Positions 12,551-25,613 of a stretch of 64,000 nt of DNA are shown in pieces. The translations under genes were made by a program, and so were the position numbers. The DNA is from Rotaria sp. Silwood1 (taxonomy: Eukaryota; Rotifera; Eurotatoria; Philodinida; Philodinidae). The notes below the pieces were generated by a model, which made no database searches, was not told where the DNA came from, and saw only the letters and a program-made list of their open reading frames with translations. Location: positions 769,399 to 833,398 of the forward strand of contig CAJNOP010000020.1 in assembly GCA_905250075.1 (NCBI GenBank). The letters are read 5' to 3'. Every line of letters starts with the position of its first letter. The first letter of the stretch is position 1.

Positions 12551-15023
12551 TTAAAATTCATCGCCATAAAATGAACTTCGACGAAATATCCATTTATCAG
12601 CATTGTTATCCGTCTTTTCAATTACTGTCATCTAAATAGAATTTTTAAGAAAAAAAAAAAAATAAAAAAAAAACAAAAAAAAAAAAAATTTTTATTTTTT
12701 TTTTTTATAAAAGATTTATTTACTGTAAGAAAATCAACATTTCGAATAACATGTGGTAATGTATCAGGACGAAATTTTCCACCACATAGTTTACGTGTAC
12801 ATGTTTCTAAACTTGGAGCATGTGCTAAATAAAAAATATTTTATTTTTCAAAAATAAAAAAATAACAACAACAACAACAACAGTTTTAATCATACCAACA
12901 AATAAAATATGACAATATTGTTGTGGTAAGATTTGTCCTTGTTGTATTTGTGTAATAAATTCATGTTCATGCATTTTAAGTATACTTGCTGTAACAGCAT
13001 GACTACGTTGATAAAATTCTAATTCATTTTCAAGTTGAGATATGTCAGCCATCGTCATTTGTTCACGATAATTTTTATCAATAGGATATTTATTCTCCAA
13101 AAGTTCCTTTTTTGTCATAAATCTAGGCATTGTTACAACAGTACTTGTTTCACTTGCTGTATACCAACCAGTACATTCAAATAAACCTGGTTCAATACTA
13201 TTTTTTTTTTGTTTTTTTTAGAAAAGACAAAAACAATTCATTTGTGTTTTTGTTCTCTGAAAGATATTTGATTAAGAAAATTCTTACCGAATTTTGATTT
13301 TATTCTGTAATTGTAAACCTTCAAGAAGTTTTGCTGCTGTTTGCACACAGCGAAGTGATGGAGATGCATAACAATAAGTAATATTAATTGCTTTTTCTCT
13401 TAATACAGTTCCTATTTGAAAGAAAATTATGAAACATATATGAAAATATATAAATGAATATGTTCACCTGTATGAAAAGCGTCTTTAAGACCCTTATAAG
13501 TAAGTGGTGGATCAAGATCAAAATCACGAATCGAAGCACGAAATGGTAATGCTTCTCTAGAGAAGAAGAATCACATAAATAGATTTCTAAAAAATAGGAA
13601 AAGTATTTTGCCAAAAAAGAAAAAGAAATCACTTTAATTTTGTTGATTTCTTAGTAGACATATATATATATACGTTGGATCATTTTATTGTATTTCAAAA
13701 TATTTTTTATAGAAGGTTATAGGACATTTTCTCGATAAAATTCTGACTATCATGTCGATTATAAAATCAATCAGATATTTTTTTTCACACATCATTGACA
13801 TTTTAACCTAGTTATATTGCTTTTCATTTTATATTAATCAAGTCCCGTGTCCAATTATAAAATCGAGTAAACAAAATTAAAATAAACATATCTTGAAAAC
13901 TTACGGTAAAATAGGGGAAAATCGACAAAAATTTCCATCTTTGTCAAATGCTTGTCTTAACCATTGTGATGAATAATATCGATCAAGCCGTTCACCATGT
14001 CGAAGTACTAATAATCGTATTGGACCTTGTGTAACAGGTAATGGACTCAATGGTGGATAGGCTGTACCACGCTGTTGATCGATATTTAATGTTAAACTTT
14101 GCGATGGATTGTTCACGCGTGTTCCTGTATTTCCTTGAGTTTTTGATGTAGTTGATGATGATTTAAAGATTTTTTGTATCAATTTTCGTACACCATGTTT
14201 TTCTTTTGTTTCGCTAGGAATGGTATTTGATGATGCTGAACTCGATGATTGCTTTGAAGCAGTACTAACTTTTGGCGATATAAGAGGAGGAATATTCATA
14301 CTTGATGTGCGACTACTGATTCGAGAATTCGTACAAAGTTCATTAAATTCCATACCATGTGTAAAATTCGTCATAAATGAGAAATCTGACTCACGACGAT
14401 CATCATCTATATCCGTATGCGAAGAATTTCTTGTGTGAAAATTTTCTGAATTATCAAATTCATCATCAATTGTTACAGTTGTTCTTGATGGAGATGTAAT
14501 TACTTTACCAGATGATGTTTTCAACGATGATACACCTGAATCCGCATCGAAGTCCTAAGAATATTCAATTATTATAAATTATATTAATTCAAATGTTTAG
14601 AAACTTCTTCTTTTTTTTTTCTATATCATCTCTAAGAATATATTGTATTATTTCATCTTTGGTAATTTTTTTTATATTGAATAAAAAAAAACACTCTATT
14701 GAAATATATGACCCGATCTGAAATAATACATACACTTTTTTATTGATGTTTTTTATTTCTCTTTTTGATGATTTACAATTATTGATAGAAACTATTTTAT
14801 AGAGAAATAATCTTCGTCAATGAAATTTAATGTAAGATAAACAAAAAATAACCTTTGATTCATTAATAAGATCAAGTTGTTCAATCCGTTCAATAATTTG
14901 TTCATATCGAGAAGCACTGTCTTCGGGTACTGATTGTTGTTTATTCGTACGACGAGATTTTTTTTGTTCCTGTTCTGGAGAAATAATCACGCTCTCCGTT
15001 TTCGTCAAACCATCTTCGCTCAT
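12551..15023 (-). CDS. UBASH3-like histidine phosphatase domain protein
   Basis: The predicted protein has 505 residues. Exons: 15023-14853, 14554-13905, 13556-13468, 13411-13288, 13197-12896, 12824-12724, 12631-12551. Residues 236-505 form a histidine phosphatase (phosphoglycerate-mutase fold) domain closest in layout to UBASH3/Sts-1. RHGE at 242-245 supplies the phospho-acceptor H243, R324 lies in ASPSLRC, and H447 lies in FVAHAPSLET. FDLDPPLT and RIEPGLFE also fit the family. Sts proteins dephosphorylate tyrosine kinases and bind ubiquitin and SH3 ligands, but here the first 235 residues are Ser/Thr-rich and disordered, with no UBA or SH3 domain. They hold a short coiled region (YEQIIERIEQLDLI, 40-53) and a basic patch. 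Substrate is unknown; the core catalytic residues are intact. The gene lies about 300 bp downstream of the PP2A gene's start on the same strand. Confidence 0.85.
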
Positions 15024-15844
15024 ACCTTGTCGTCAAATAATATTTGTTTCCTTTAAATATAAATAAATATTTTTAAATAAACAACTAGTACGTATAAAGA
15101 GAAAAAAAAAGAAATATATTATATATACTATTGACATTTTTATGATGAAGAATTAGAGAAAAAAAAAGCGAAGAAAAAAAAAAACGAAAATGTTTTTCTA
15201 TCATTTTTATCAAATGATGATGTCAGAAATATTCATGATAAATGAAGAGTAGAAAAGAAAAACGTTAAACTATCAATACGAACGGAGCTTTTTTTTTTGC
15301 ACCCTTCAACATAAGACATCGACAGTACATAATCAAAAGAGCACGCGAATATGTGAGCATATAAACTCAGTCATGTGAAGAGAGAAAAAAACATGCGAAA
15401 CAATCATTCAAACGAGAAAAAATAAATCAAGGACTGTCTATTATAAAAAAATCTTTTACCTATCTCTTATGTAAACTAATAATGATTTGGTAACCTTTTG
15501 AATTAAAACCTACATAGATATGTTTTCGCATTATTTTCATTAGAGTTAATCTACAATTATTGGTCTTATCGAATAGCTATGAAAGAACAAAAATGGATTT
15601 TATATTTTAAACGATCTATTCCCTTTTCAAGTCATATCGGCTTTCGATTATACAAACTAATTTATATGTCGACATGGACGTCTATGTCAATTTTATAGAG
15701 GAAAAAACTGTCCTCTGCACGATTCAATACTCATGATTTATGTTTACCAATACGTGCAGACTTATAAACCAGAAAAATTTGAATTGAATATGAAATCATA
15801 TAATTAAAAGACTGAGCAATAAATGTTTCCCTAGCAGGTTCTAA

Positions 15845-16090
15845 AATTTTTAGCAAACAAGTCTTTTAAAATTTGAATTGAAAACTATTTTCATATTGAT
15901 ATTTCAACTAGACTAATTTATCTAAATAATTTCAGAATTTTTCGATGCCACAAATCCAAGATTTAAATATCCCTATTTTATGAACGCTACGTAGAAAAAA
16001 TTCTGAAATTTTTTAGACAAATCAATTGAGACATTGATCTGAAAATAGTTTGTGATTTCAATATAAATATTTATTTACTAAAACATCAAA
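15845..16090. repeat. Imperfect inverted repeat (foldback, MITE-like)
   Basis: Bases about 15878-15956, with aaactattttcatattg and taaataatttcagaattttt, recur in reverse complement at about 15990-16068, with aaaaattctgaaattttttagac and gatctgaaaatagttt. The spacer is about 35 bp. The arms are diverged and no target duplication is clear, so this is probably an old non-autonomous element. Confidence 0.5.
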
Positions 16091-17439
16091 GTCTTGCAGG
16101 AAAAATTGTATGTTTTCGTCTATTCATCACATGACCTCATATATTCTTAAGGTTTTTTAGTATAAACATGTCGTACTCATAGATAAAAAATAATTATTAC
16201 TGCAACTAGTTACTTTCTTAAAAAATATTTTTGTTTTTTTTTTCATACCTAAGGGCATATATAAAAAATTGATTGATTGCCAATATTGAAGATATTGAAA
16301 CGAAAGCATCTAAAATAGTAAAATAAATTCATTGTTAGGCACTTTTTTTTTGTTGTTATATTACGAACTCTAAGCAATTATTACTTATCGATAAATAACT
16401 TTAAAATGTAGAAAAAAAAGTTTGTAATAAAGGTGTCATACAGGTAAAAGAATATACTGTACAAAGAAAGAATTTTTTTCTTTTTCTATTGGTTATAAAC
16501 AAGTCATGAAGTCAACTTGATAATAATGATGTCGCCTGTGAACAATCAGTTGATATAGGTTTGTTTAACATTCACAAAAGAACTCTCTTTTTCTTTCTCA
16601 AATATAGTTGTATCTTCGTGTTTTAGAATTATATAATAAATGAAACTGTTATTAACTTAAAGAACAATTTCATTTTTTTTTGGATCGTTATATTTTTAAA
16701 CTTTCTCAATGAAATCCATACATATATATATGTCAACAGTTAAATTAATATGACAAAAAACATAATAATAGTAGTTCAATTGAACTGTATCTATTAATCA
16801 TAAGACAACGAAAAGAAAGGAATAATAAGTACTACAGATTTTAACAAGCTTATCCATAATAGGCTGTAAACGTTTTCCGCTTGCTTGTGACAATGATTTC
16901 TTTTCATTAGCTTGTGCCCTTTTCTTTTAAATACTACTATCATGATGATATTTAAATGAAAGCACAAGATTATCTTTATAAGAAAGAAGGCAATGAAGGT
17001 GTGTATATCAAAATACCATGTCAATACGAAACATTTATTGATTTAATACAATATATATATATCTGTCGAGAATAGTCAAACAGAAAAACATTAACATTGT
17101 GAATGAATTTGATGATTTAGCTGCAGAAAATTTATCAAGTTCGAACATATTGCTCAAACACAAACTTGCATCTAGAAACAATAACGGTTAGTTAAAGAGT
17201 CCGATAAGATAATAACCAATGAGAAAATGCGTACAGTGACTTACTGAAATGAATAAATCAAGACAGAAAAAGAAATTGTTATCTTTTTATGACTAACATA
17301 AGAGGTTTTATTAATATGTAGATACTTGTACTTCCTGCTAGAAAAAATATAAAAAAAAACAGGCAGTCTGTCAATATCAAGCAGCTAGTTCCGCTTATGA
17401 CAGGCTGAATGATAATGTTTTGCTTGATTATTGCATTGT

Positions 17440-17640
17440 TGATCACATTCACAATCACACTCACAAACATTACATTGCATCTAAAGTTTGCAGAGTAATA
17501 ACTCCCCGTTCGGTATGGATGTGGATCTGGGTGTTTGTGGGTGTGAGTCTTTCTTCGAACACATCCACACTCACATGCACTTGTACATTCACACCCATAC
17601 TCACACTTGTCCACACCCACACCCTCTAGAAAGTAATTTC
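17440..17640. repeat. Degenerate TGTGGG/CCCACA-rich hairpin-forming stretch
   Basis: The plus strand carries ggatgtggatctgggtgtttgtgggtgtgag at about 17517-17547. It is followed by cacatccacactcacatgcac and then by cacacccatactcacacttgtccacacccacaccc up to about 17626. The G/T-rich and C/A-rich halves can pair. The TGTGGG word is the telomere repeat reported for bdelloid rotifers, but here it appears only in short degenerate runs, so it is more likely an interstitial simple repeat than a former chromosome end. A shorter relative lies near 52955-53035. Confidence 0.45.
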
Positions 17641-18125
17641 TCAAACGACACTCTATGTGAGCAAGATGAAATACTGCAAAAATCGTTTATGTGGAATAAA
17701 ACCGTTTTAATTGTGTAATCGGGTAGAATATGCTGGAATATATGTATAATAAAATTTTCCGATGTAGATGGCAAGCCGTTTCCGAGAAACAGATATTTCT
17801 CTAAATAGATAGAGTTAATGATCGGCCAACAAGATTCAAATGAAAAACACTTGTTTCTTTACGAAAAAAGTTCTAATAAGTTTTAAAGTTTTGGTTCCTA
17901 AGCAAAATAAGATGGGCTAGGTTTCGAACAGATATAGAAACCTCAATTGCGCAGCTCACTAGTGACTCAGTCGGGAAGAAAAACGATTTTGCAATACGAT
18001 TTGATCACGATTTATTTCATTGTTTTCATTTGTTATTTGAAAATTAGAAAAAAAAAAACTTATTATTTACAGTTATTAATTCTTAACTGTAAAGTTAAAT
18101 AATTGAAAAGAATAGTGTACAAAAA

Positions 18126-21100
18126 TTAAATTTGTTCGTTAGTATTATCAGATGAAGCGTGTACGTGTTTTCTTTTATTCTTCTTCTTCTTGTTCTTTCT
18201 TTTCGTATTGGATACTGTAGTTTCCGATGCATTCTTTTGATTTTCATCGAATATTTTCAATAATACAGGATAGATCAACCAAGCGAAACTAAATAGTCCT
18301 TGGAATCGTGTTGGTTGTTCTGTTTGTTGATCATTTGGAAACTTATTTTGTTTTTTCTTTTTATTTTTTTGATATTTATTGATATGTATTATCCACGGGT
18401 CATAAGTGATATGAAACCATGCTGATGCTTTTTTCTTGAGTTCGTCCGGTAATATTATTTCGTTATGAAATTGATATAAATCAAGCTGATTTTTCCATGT
18501 TAATTTTTTCGATATATCGGACCATTTAGCTGTTTCTTCTTGTGACTCATCCGTTAATTGATAGAACTCTTCCCAGAAGAGACGTAGATATCTAACAGAA
18601 AAAAAAACGAACATGAAGAATTTTATATATGTATATTGATCGAAATAAAAAGAAGCTGTTAGCACAATTTCTGTGGGATTAAAATGTGAAACATAATGTA
18701 ATTGCTGTTGCTAATCACAGACAGATTGCTTTTTTCCTTTGATTTTAGAACACCTCTCTTCTTCATCTTTTTATTTAATCATCCAGAGTTTGCAATAAGA
18801 AATAATTCATATATTATAAAGAAACGTTATTAATCTACAGTTTCTGAAAATATTTGAAGAACATTTGTCATGGTCTGTGGGATTTGTTCCAAAATTCTAC
18901 CCTATAAATTCTTCAACATTGCTTTTATACCATGAACAGGGTTGCTGATTAAAGGGAGATGGAGGTAGATGGTTTTCTCTTCTCCTTAAAATATTCAACT
19001 ATCTACCAAGTTTTTACATATTCATGGGAACGTTGCACAAAACCAAGATTTTGAAACATTATTTGTCTTTCGCTAGCAGAAAGTGAAATAAAAATAAGTG
19101 GACAATGTCGTTGCAAGGTGAATAGGATTGAGGAACGACGATCTTGGGATTAGGTCGTATATGTTGTGGGAGAGATTAGATCACAGTGATTTTCGTTCTT
19201 CTCTCTCCGTCTAATCAACACTTATAGTACTTCAAGAATGAGTGCACTTTCAGCGATAATTTTTGAACTTTCTGCCATACATAAAATATTAACAGTCTTG
19301 TTTGTCTTTTACAAAAGTAATTATACTTACTTTTCTTGTATGACTCTATATGTATGTGTAATTTCATTTCGTAAATCGAAAATTTTAGTTTCTTTTGCAT
19401 ATTGTTTTGAAGTGAATTTAAGAATATAACCCGAAAGAACTTCAACTTCATGTTTGATACCATATTGTCGCATGATTCTTTTTATATCTCTATCATATTC
19501 ACTTTTAATGATGCGAGCATCTTGCACGTATTCATCCTTTCCATTAATAATAAACGATTCATAAGGAAATACTGATGTAGCAAAGATTTCTTCTTCTTCA
19601 TTAATATTCAAATTACTACTGTAATATATAACTTTATCATAGAGTTTACCCAGAATTGTTTGTGAATCATATGTTGGTTTATCGTGCTTTTCCATATAAT
19701 GTGGATACTTGGTAGGACGAAGTTCATGTGTAAGGCGAGGTGCATTGACGCCTTTTTTAGCGAAATCGACGGCCACACTATATAAAATAATAGTAACAGT
19801 TTTTCAAAGAAATTAATATAGGTATGAGTGTAGCGGGAAATTAATAGACAAGTCAAAAATTTTTCTTCTTTACTATTATTACTTTAGATAAATCATATGT
19901 GATCTGATATCATATTATTTTTTTATGTGTGTATATTCAATAAATATTTTCCTGCTCAGATTTTTGCATCTGTAATTACACATGGAATATGAAAATCGAT
20001 ATAATATCGTTATCTAACTTTAAGTAAAAAAGAAATGAATAAGAATGGATTTAAGTTTAAAAGTTCTGATTTTTTATACATTAGTATCAGCCGCTAAATA
20101 TATATATACATATCATATGGGCTATGTTTTACTGATTGGCAACATGGCTTTGCTAAATGCAAATGAATATATCTCTAGATGCTGAAGTTCTAGAGCTAAT
20201 TTTTATGTTTTTAAATATATGCTGAGTTACTCTAGATAACTTGAAGGACTCAATTCTCGAGTTTGTTATTTAGACAAGTTAACTACGTAGTATTTGTGAA
20301 GTGACACGTGAAACCCCGAGATCTTGATTGAACATGTTTCTAGTTAAAAAAAAGCTGTTAGCGCAAATCCTACGGGATAAAATGTGAAACACGATGTAGC
20401 TGTTGTTACTAGTCACATGACTGTGGCTTTCTTCGATATACCGTGGGACTCATTTAATCATCATTTTTAACTTAATTCTCTAGAACTACAACAAGAAAGT
20501 AGTTGATATATTCTTATGAGACTCTAGTGATATATAATCATAGATCGTGTATCAAAAGGTCTGTCACGGTCTCTGATGGTCTCTGGAGTCCCTCTGTCAC
20601 GGTCTGTGATGGTCTCTGCAGTCCATCTCTCACGTTCTGTGCTGGTCTCTGAAGTCCATCTCTCGCGGTCTGTAATGGATTCGGAGGGCATCTGTGCCAG
20701 GTCACATGCCGTCTGTCACGATCTGTGGGGGAAAGGGAGTGGGTTCAAATTTCTACCCTATATACTTCAACACTCCTTTCAGATCGTGTTTCACAATATT
20801 ATTCATTCAAATAATATTTTTGAATAGTGAATGGTATGTTTAGTAGACAGCTCTTCAAGTTAACAAAATCTCCATGGAAAGTTTTTGCCTGACCATGCTT
20901 ATGTTCTCAGAAAACTGAATTTACTTATTGTTAATAGCGTGACAGAATGCGAATATACAAATATAAAATAATCCTGTAATCGAACGAAGAATATCGAACT
21001 AATTCTAAATCGTACAAATCCTTCTTGTGAGATCTTAAGAGAGACTACAGAATACAAGGTTATGTTTCAAAACATGAGGATATCTATGGAGAATGAATTT

Positions 21101-24100
21101 TTTAGAAACATTTTTACTTATATTTGGGTGTTACTGAAAATTCCACTAACAATGTCGTTCATAGTTTGAAATCTGACAGGAAATTCTAAGATTTTTCTGT
21201 CATAATGTTAAAAATCGGTTTCCTAATTTCTTCAGAATTCAAAGAATCCACGTTTTTATGTCGGTTCTCGATTAACAAACTTGTTCAAGAGTAGACATCT
21301 AGTAAAGAATCAGAGTCTAAAGAATGATAATTATGTCTCGTTTTGACCGATATCAGGCCTATAGACTCCGTTCGTTATATAAGTCATTTGTGAATAATTA
21401 AAATAAAAATTTTTGTATTCAAATGATGTAAAAGTTGAGTGTATTTTTATTTTAACATACCTGTGCATTTTAGCTAACTGAAGGCACTTTTCATTTTTAG
21501 CACCATTTTCTAATTGATCAGCAAAAGCCAAATGACTGTTAGCAATAAGACCGAGACTAAAACAAATAATTGATGACTAATAAAGAATGAAAACTTTCTA
21601 ATTTACTTGTCGGCTGCAATATATTCGCCAAAAAAGTTACAAACATCTTTAATAGTATGTTGGACAAATGTTCCTAATTGTATTTTGTTAGCTTCGTCTT
21701 CTTGATCTTGATAATCAAATGGATCTTCGTTTTTTTCAAATATTAAATCTGGATGACGACTTATCCAGAATGTATCTCCATCCAAGTCGCCACCAGACAT
21801 TTCCTTAGGATGAGGACGAGGTTCTTGCATCGGAAAAACAATTACATTTTTTAATCCATACAAAGCAGGTACATCAACTGCTTTGAGTTTTCGAATATCA
21901 CCTTTCAATCAAAAAAATATAAATAAATAAATATTATTTCATAAAGTAAACTATTATAATGATCATTTATGAAAATACATACCTGGATGAAAACATGGAT
22001 TTCTTGTAACTATTACGGGACCTCGAATAATTTCTCTTGTTGAATTTTCTGTTTGTTGATGAGTATTATCTATTTGAATAAAAACTTCACCATAGTTAAG
22101 TGTTCGACTTTCATCAATGACTCCCAATAAAGACCATGAATTTGGTACACGAATTTTTGCTTTTGTTCGTAATTCTTTAACAAGAAATGCTTTAATAACA
22201 AAAAGAAGTTGTCGAACAAATGGATCTTTTCGTTCATGTAGCCTTTTTAAATATTCAATTAAAAATCCATGATATCCATTTCCACCGAATTCATTCAATT
22301 CTTTTAATGATTCACATGCTTTTTGCCAATTTTCTGTTAGCGCTTTTAATTGTTGTAACATATGGTCTTGCAAAGACATAAATGTTTGATCACCAATACC
22401 AAGCGATGATAAAAGAAGAATAATTTGTCGATTCAAATAGGCAACTGAAGGATTAAGTGATGTACGTACAACATCAATCGAAATATTTTCTTTTGCAGTA
22501 AACTTGTTCATAGATTTACGGAAGTGAACATATTCATCGGGATTAGTAATCTTATCAGAAACATCCACACAGACCATGCCTGTAAGAAATTATTGTATAT
22601 ATATATATTTTTTTTTGTTGCTTTATCTTTCAAAATTATATTTCAATAAGTTATTATGATAAAAAATATTACCTTTATAACCTCCACAACGAATTTGAAA
22701 TGCGCAAGGACAAATTTTTTCAGACAATTTCATTTCTTGTGTTAATCTTTTGGCAAATTCTGGTCTAATTATACCAATACCATCTGTGAAACAATGTTCA
22801 CGTCTACATTCACTAGTTGTTTCGAATCGTATGAAATCGGATATTTCTCTAATTTGACGACTTTCAAGTTGAATACCTTTGATACTTGTCGAAAATGATT
22901 GTCCTAACTAGAAAAATAATAAATTCTCATAATATTAATATAAATGTTTAACTTTATTTACACGAGCAGCTAATTTGGCTACAGGACTAACATTTTGAAA
23001 TTCACCCATCCATGCACGAATAGTATTAACTGTAGTACCATCATCAGCTGCAGCAAACATCCAACAAGAATGTTCACGTAATTGTGAACTTGAAAAAGCT
23101 AAAAAGTCATAATTTCGATCACATATATTAACTCCTTTTATCAAGATTTTTTTGATACGCTCATAAATCTTAGTCATATTATCATTGTAATTACGTAATA
23201 CACGATAGTCTGTGTAAAAAAAGACATTAGAATACAAAAATTTGAATTAATTTTATTAGATCAATCATTTTACCTTCATCTCGAAACGTTACACGAAGAA
23301 ATCGATTTTGATGTTGTACGAAACGACGTGTAACAGCACATTTTTCTTCCCGATAGGGTCCTTCATAAAGAACTGTTGATGGTGTGATGTATATCTTACG
23401 CATTAAAAATGGATCAGCATTTGTAGTACGTAATTCAAGTTTTGTAACATAAATTCCTGTTGTTTTTGTTCTACAAAGTTCAAATCTTTTGAGTAATTGC
23501 TCAAATGCAGAAATGAGTAGACGACTAAATGTTCCAAGATGAGACTTTGTTGGTGCTGACAAAAATTTTTTCATGTCTGTCGTAATTGATGCTATTTCTA
23601 TATTTTCAAAATCGACTAATTTTCCAGTAGTACATGAACGAATATTTTGAGAAATAAATGAATTATCATTATTATTCGAAAGATCTTCAGTAGTAGTTAT
23701 CACTTGGTTTTCTTGTTGTTCTGTTGATTCTTCTTCATCATCTTTACAATTCCAATCTTCGTCTTCATTATCACAAGTTGTAACAAACCATCGAGGAGCA
23801 AACTCAACAATTTTATCTATAAACAATATGAAAATAAATTTTGTAAAACTGAAATAAATTTTTTTTTTCTTTTTAAATTTACCTGTTAGAGCAATTAATG
23901 TATTAATTGTACATATCTTTAAAATATGTTCAGCGTGTTCATCAACAATTAAATCATTAACTGTAATGATATGTTTTGATATAAGTTTCATAATTTCAAA
24001 TTTTGTTTCAAAAGGATATGATGGCCATCGACAATTAAGAAAATTATTTACATTCACTTGATTTTGTTCTATCCATTCATCGTTAGATATTAATGAAACG

Positions 24101-25613
24101 GATTCGAGATTTTTTCTTGCAGCTTCTACCGTTCTAATTAACTGCATGATATTGAATTCAGAAAATTGTCGTGGTGATAAATTATAATGACGTAAAACTT
24201 TGAATAATTTTACATAATCATCACGTAAATTTAGTGAAGATAATTTAAAGATCCATGCATTGGCATGACCAATAAGTCCATAGCCAGGTAGACGATTCTC
24301 ATTCGAGCCATCACATTTTGGGTGATTTTGATTTCTTATTTCTAAAATGATTGGAGGTCGTTTGATTTCAATGAGTAAAAACACTTCATTATGATTGATT
24401 AATACTGGAGTTATCTTTCGAGCTTTCAAACTACAATACAAAAAATAGTTTTAAAACAAATGATATTATTTGAAACTTTCTTTTCAATCTATTTTTAATA
24501 GGATATAAGAAAAAAAAAAATTATAAATTAATGTTCAGAATCGTTTATTGAAATCAATAGAACTTACTCTCGAAAGTTCCATTCAAATTTCAGTTGAGTA
24601 GTGACAACAGAATCATCCATCACCATCATGTCTAACTCGCCGATGATAGATAGTTTTTTCTTTTCACTATCGATATTCAATTGAAAACTTTTACATTTAT
24701 CAATTAGAAGACGATGAGCAATGATGCCGAATCGGTCAATATTAGAAACAATGCCGTTTGCTGTTGGTATGTTTTGCATCGCTGTTTCTGTAATTAGTGT
24801 TCCATAATGAATATTTGTAATTTTAACACTAGTACTTGTAGCTGCACCGATGTTTGTTATCATAGTAGATAAAATAGTGCTAGCTTGTTGAGAAGATCGA
24901 TTAGTACGTTTGATATCTAATTTTTTGCCGTTAAAAATAAAGGCTGCTTTGTTCCTTTCACTTATATATAGAACTTCAACCGCTATTGGAATAGAATCAA
25001 AGCGAATAAAAGCATAACGAGCACCTTTCTAAAAATAATTTATAACTTTCAGTATCAACAATAAGTAAAACCAAGTATTTATTCCTACCCTATTCTTTTT
25101 CAACTCAACATAAGTGACGCCATAGCCCTGTTTGATGAACCAATTTTTAAGATTATACCATTTCGTGTCCGAAGGTATATTACCAACATAGAGTTGAGGA
25201 GTTGATAAAGATGTTATTCCAGATTCATCAATTGTTGGATCAATTGCTACACAATATTTTCCTGTGCTTCCTATTTGGCGAGTGAGTGGTGGAGCTGTCA
25301 AATACGATTGAATAGAATCATTAAGAAATGGTATAGGTAAACTTGAATTAGTTGAACAGCAAGGTTCAGAATGCATGGCCAAACGAATAGAATAATTTTC
25401 AGGAATATCGATTAAAGGAACTTCGAATTCGTCAGATACAACTTCTCCTAATATAATATTTCCTAATGATGTAAAATGGTGAGTGTCGTCGAAATCACAA
25501 TAATTGTCATAATTATTATCATCATACATGTCAATCATTCGATCATCGATAATATCATCTTTCACAGAATCATCAGATGAATTACTTTCGAATTCCGATT
25601 CGGATGTTGACAT
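18126..25613 (-). CDS. RNA-dependent RNA polymerase with N-terminal RRM
   Basis: A eukaryotic cell-encoded RdRP of the QDE-1/EGO-1/RDR family, 1486 residues, which makes RNA complementary to a target in small-RNA silencing. Exons: 25613-25089, 25028-24568, 24430-23883, 23816-23274, 23209-22962, 22907-22673, 22579-21983, 21901-21607, 21556-21461, 19777-19331, 18591-18126. The order is an acidic Ser-rich N-terminus, then an RRM-like fold (LYVGNIPSDTKW to ARYAFIRF, about 141-190), then the RdRP core. Core motifs include FTDGIG, CGGYKG (849-854), NPCFHPGDIR and the catalytic DLDGD at 1091-1095 within GGDLDGDTFW. All three metal-binding Asp are present. The C-terminus ends with a Lys/Arg cluster at 1462-1473 that could be a nuclear signal. 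Phases agree at every junction. Two introns, 1683 bp (19778-21460) and 739 bp (18592-19330), are enlarged by repeats. The frame is intact, so the gene is likely functional. Confidence 0.92.
18650..18930. repeat. Dispersed repeat, copy 1, in the last RdRP intron
   Basis: It begins AGCTGTTAGCACAATTTCTG and shares with 20346-20781 the ordered blocks agctgttagc, ggattaaaatgtgaaaca, gctgttgctaatcaca, caataagaaataattcatatatt, catggtctgtggg and ttctaccctata. It contains a single unit of the 33-bp motif that is expanded in copy 2. No ends or coding frame can be defined, so the class is unknown. Confidence 0.65.
20346..20781. repeat. Dispersed repeat, copy 2, in the large RdRP intron
   Basis: It is in the same orientation and block order as the copy at 18650-18930, but about 155 bp longer. 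The difference is mainly the tandem 33-bp array at 20562-20692. It lies within the 1683-bp intron between RdRP exons 9 and 10. Confidence 0.65.
20562..20692. repeat. 33-bp tandem repeat, four units
   Basis: Units at 20562-20594, 20595-20627, 20628-20660 and 20661-20692 follow the pattern TGTCACGGTCTGTGATGGTC plus TCTGNAGTCCATC. Units 1 to 3 differ at a few bases each; unit 4 is more diverged and one base shorter. As 33 is a multiple of three, the array stays open in one plus-strand frame with an 11-residue periodicity, but there is no evidence that it is translated. Confidence 0.8.

Larger units (their letters stand above)
15024..18125. other. 3.1-kb intergenic region between UBASH3-like and RdRP genes
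   Basis: Very AT-rich, with homopolymer runs and stop codons throughout. I see no gene. It contains an inverted repeat at 15845-16090 and a G/T- then C/A-biased stretch at 17440-17640, listed separately. Confidence 0.6.

Noticed and set aside
17420-17718. Overlapping open frames of 69-121 codons rich in His, Thr and Cys
   Set aside because: They are translations of the degenerate CACACCC/GGGTGTG simple repeat.
20576-20827. 83-codon frame with an 11-residue repeat
   Set aside because: Produced by the 33-bp tandem array inside an RdRP intron; no support for translation.
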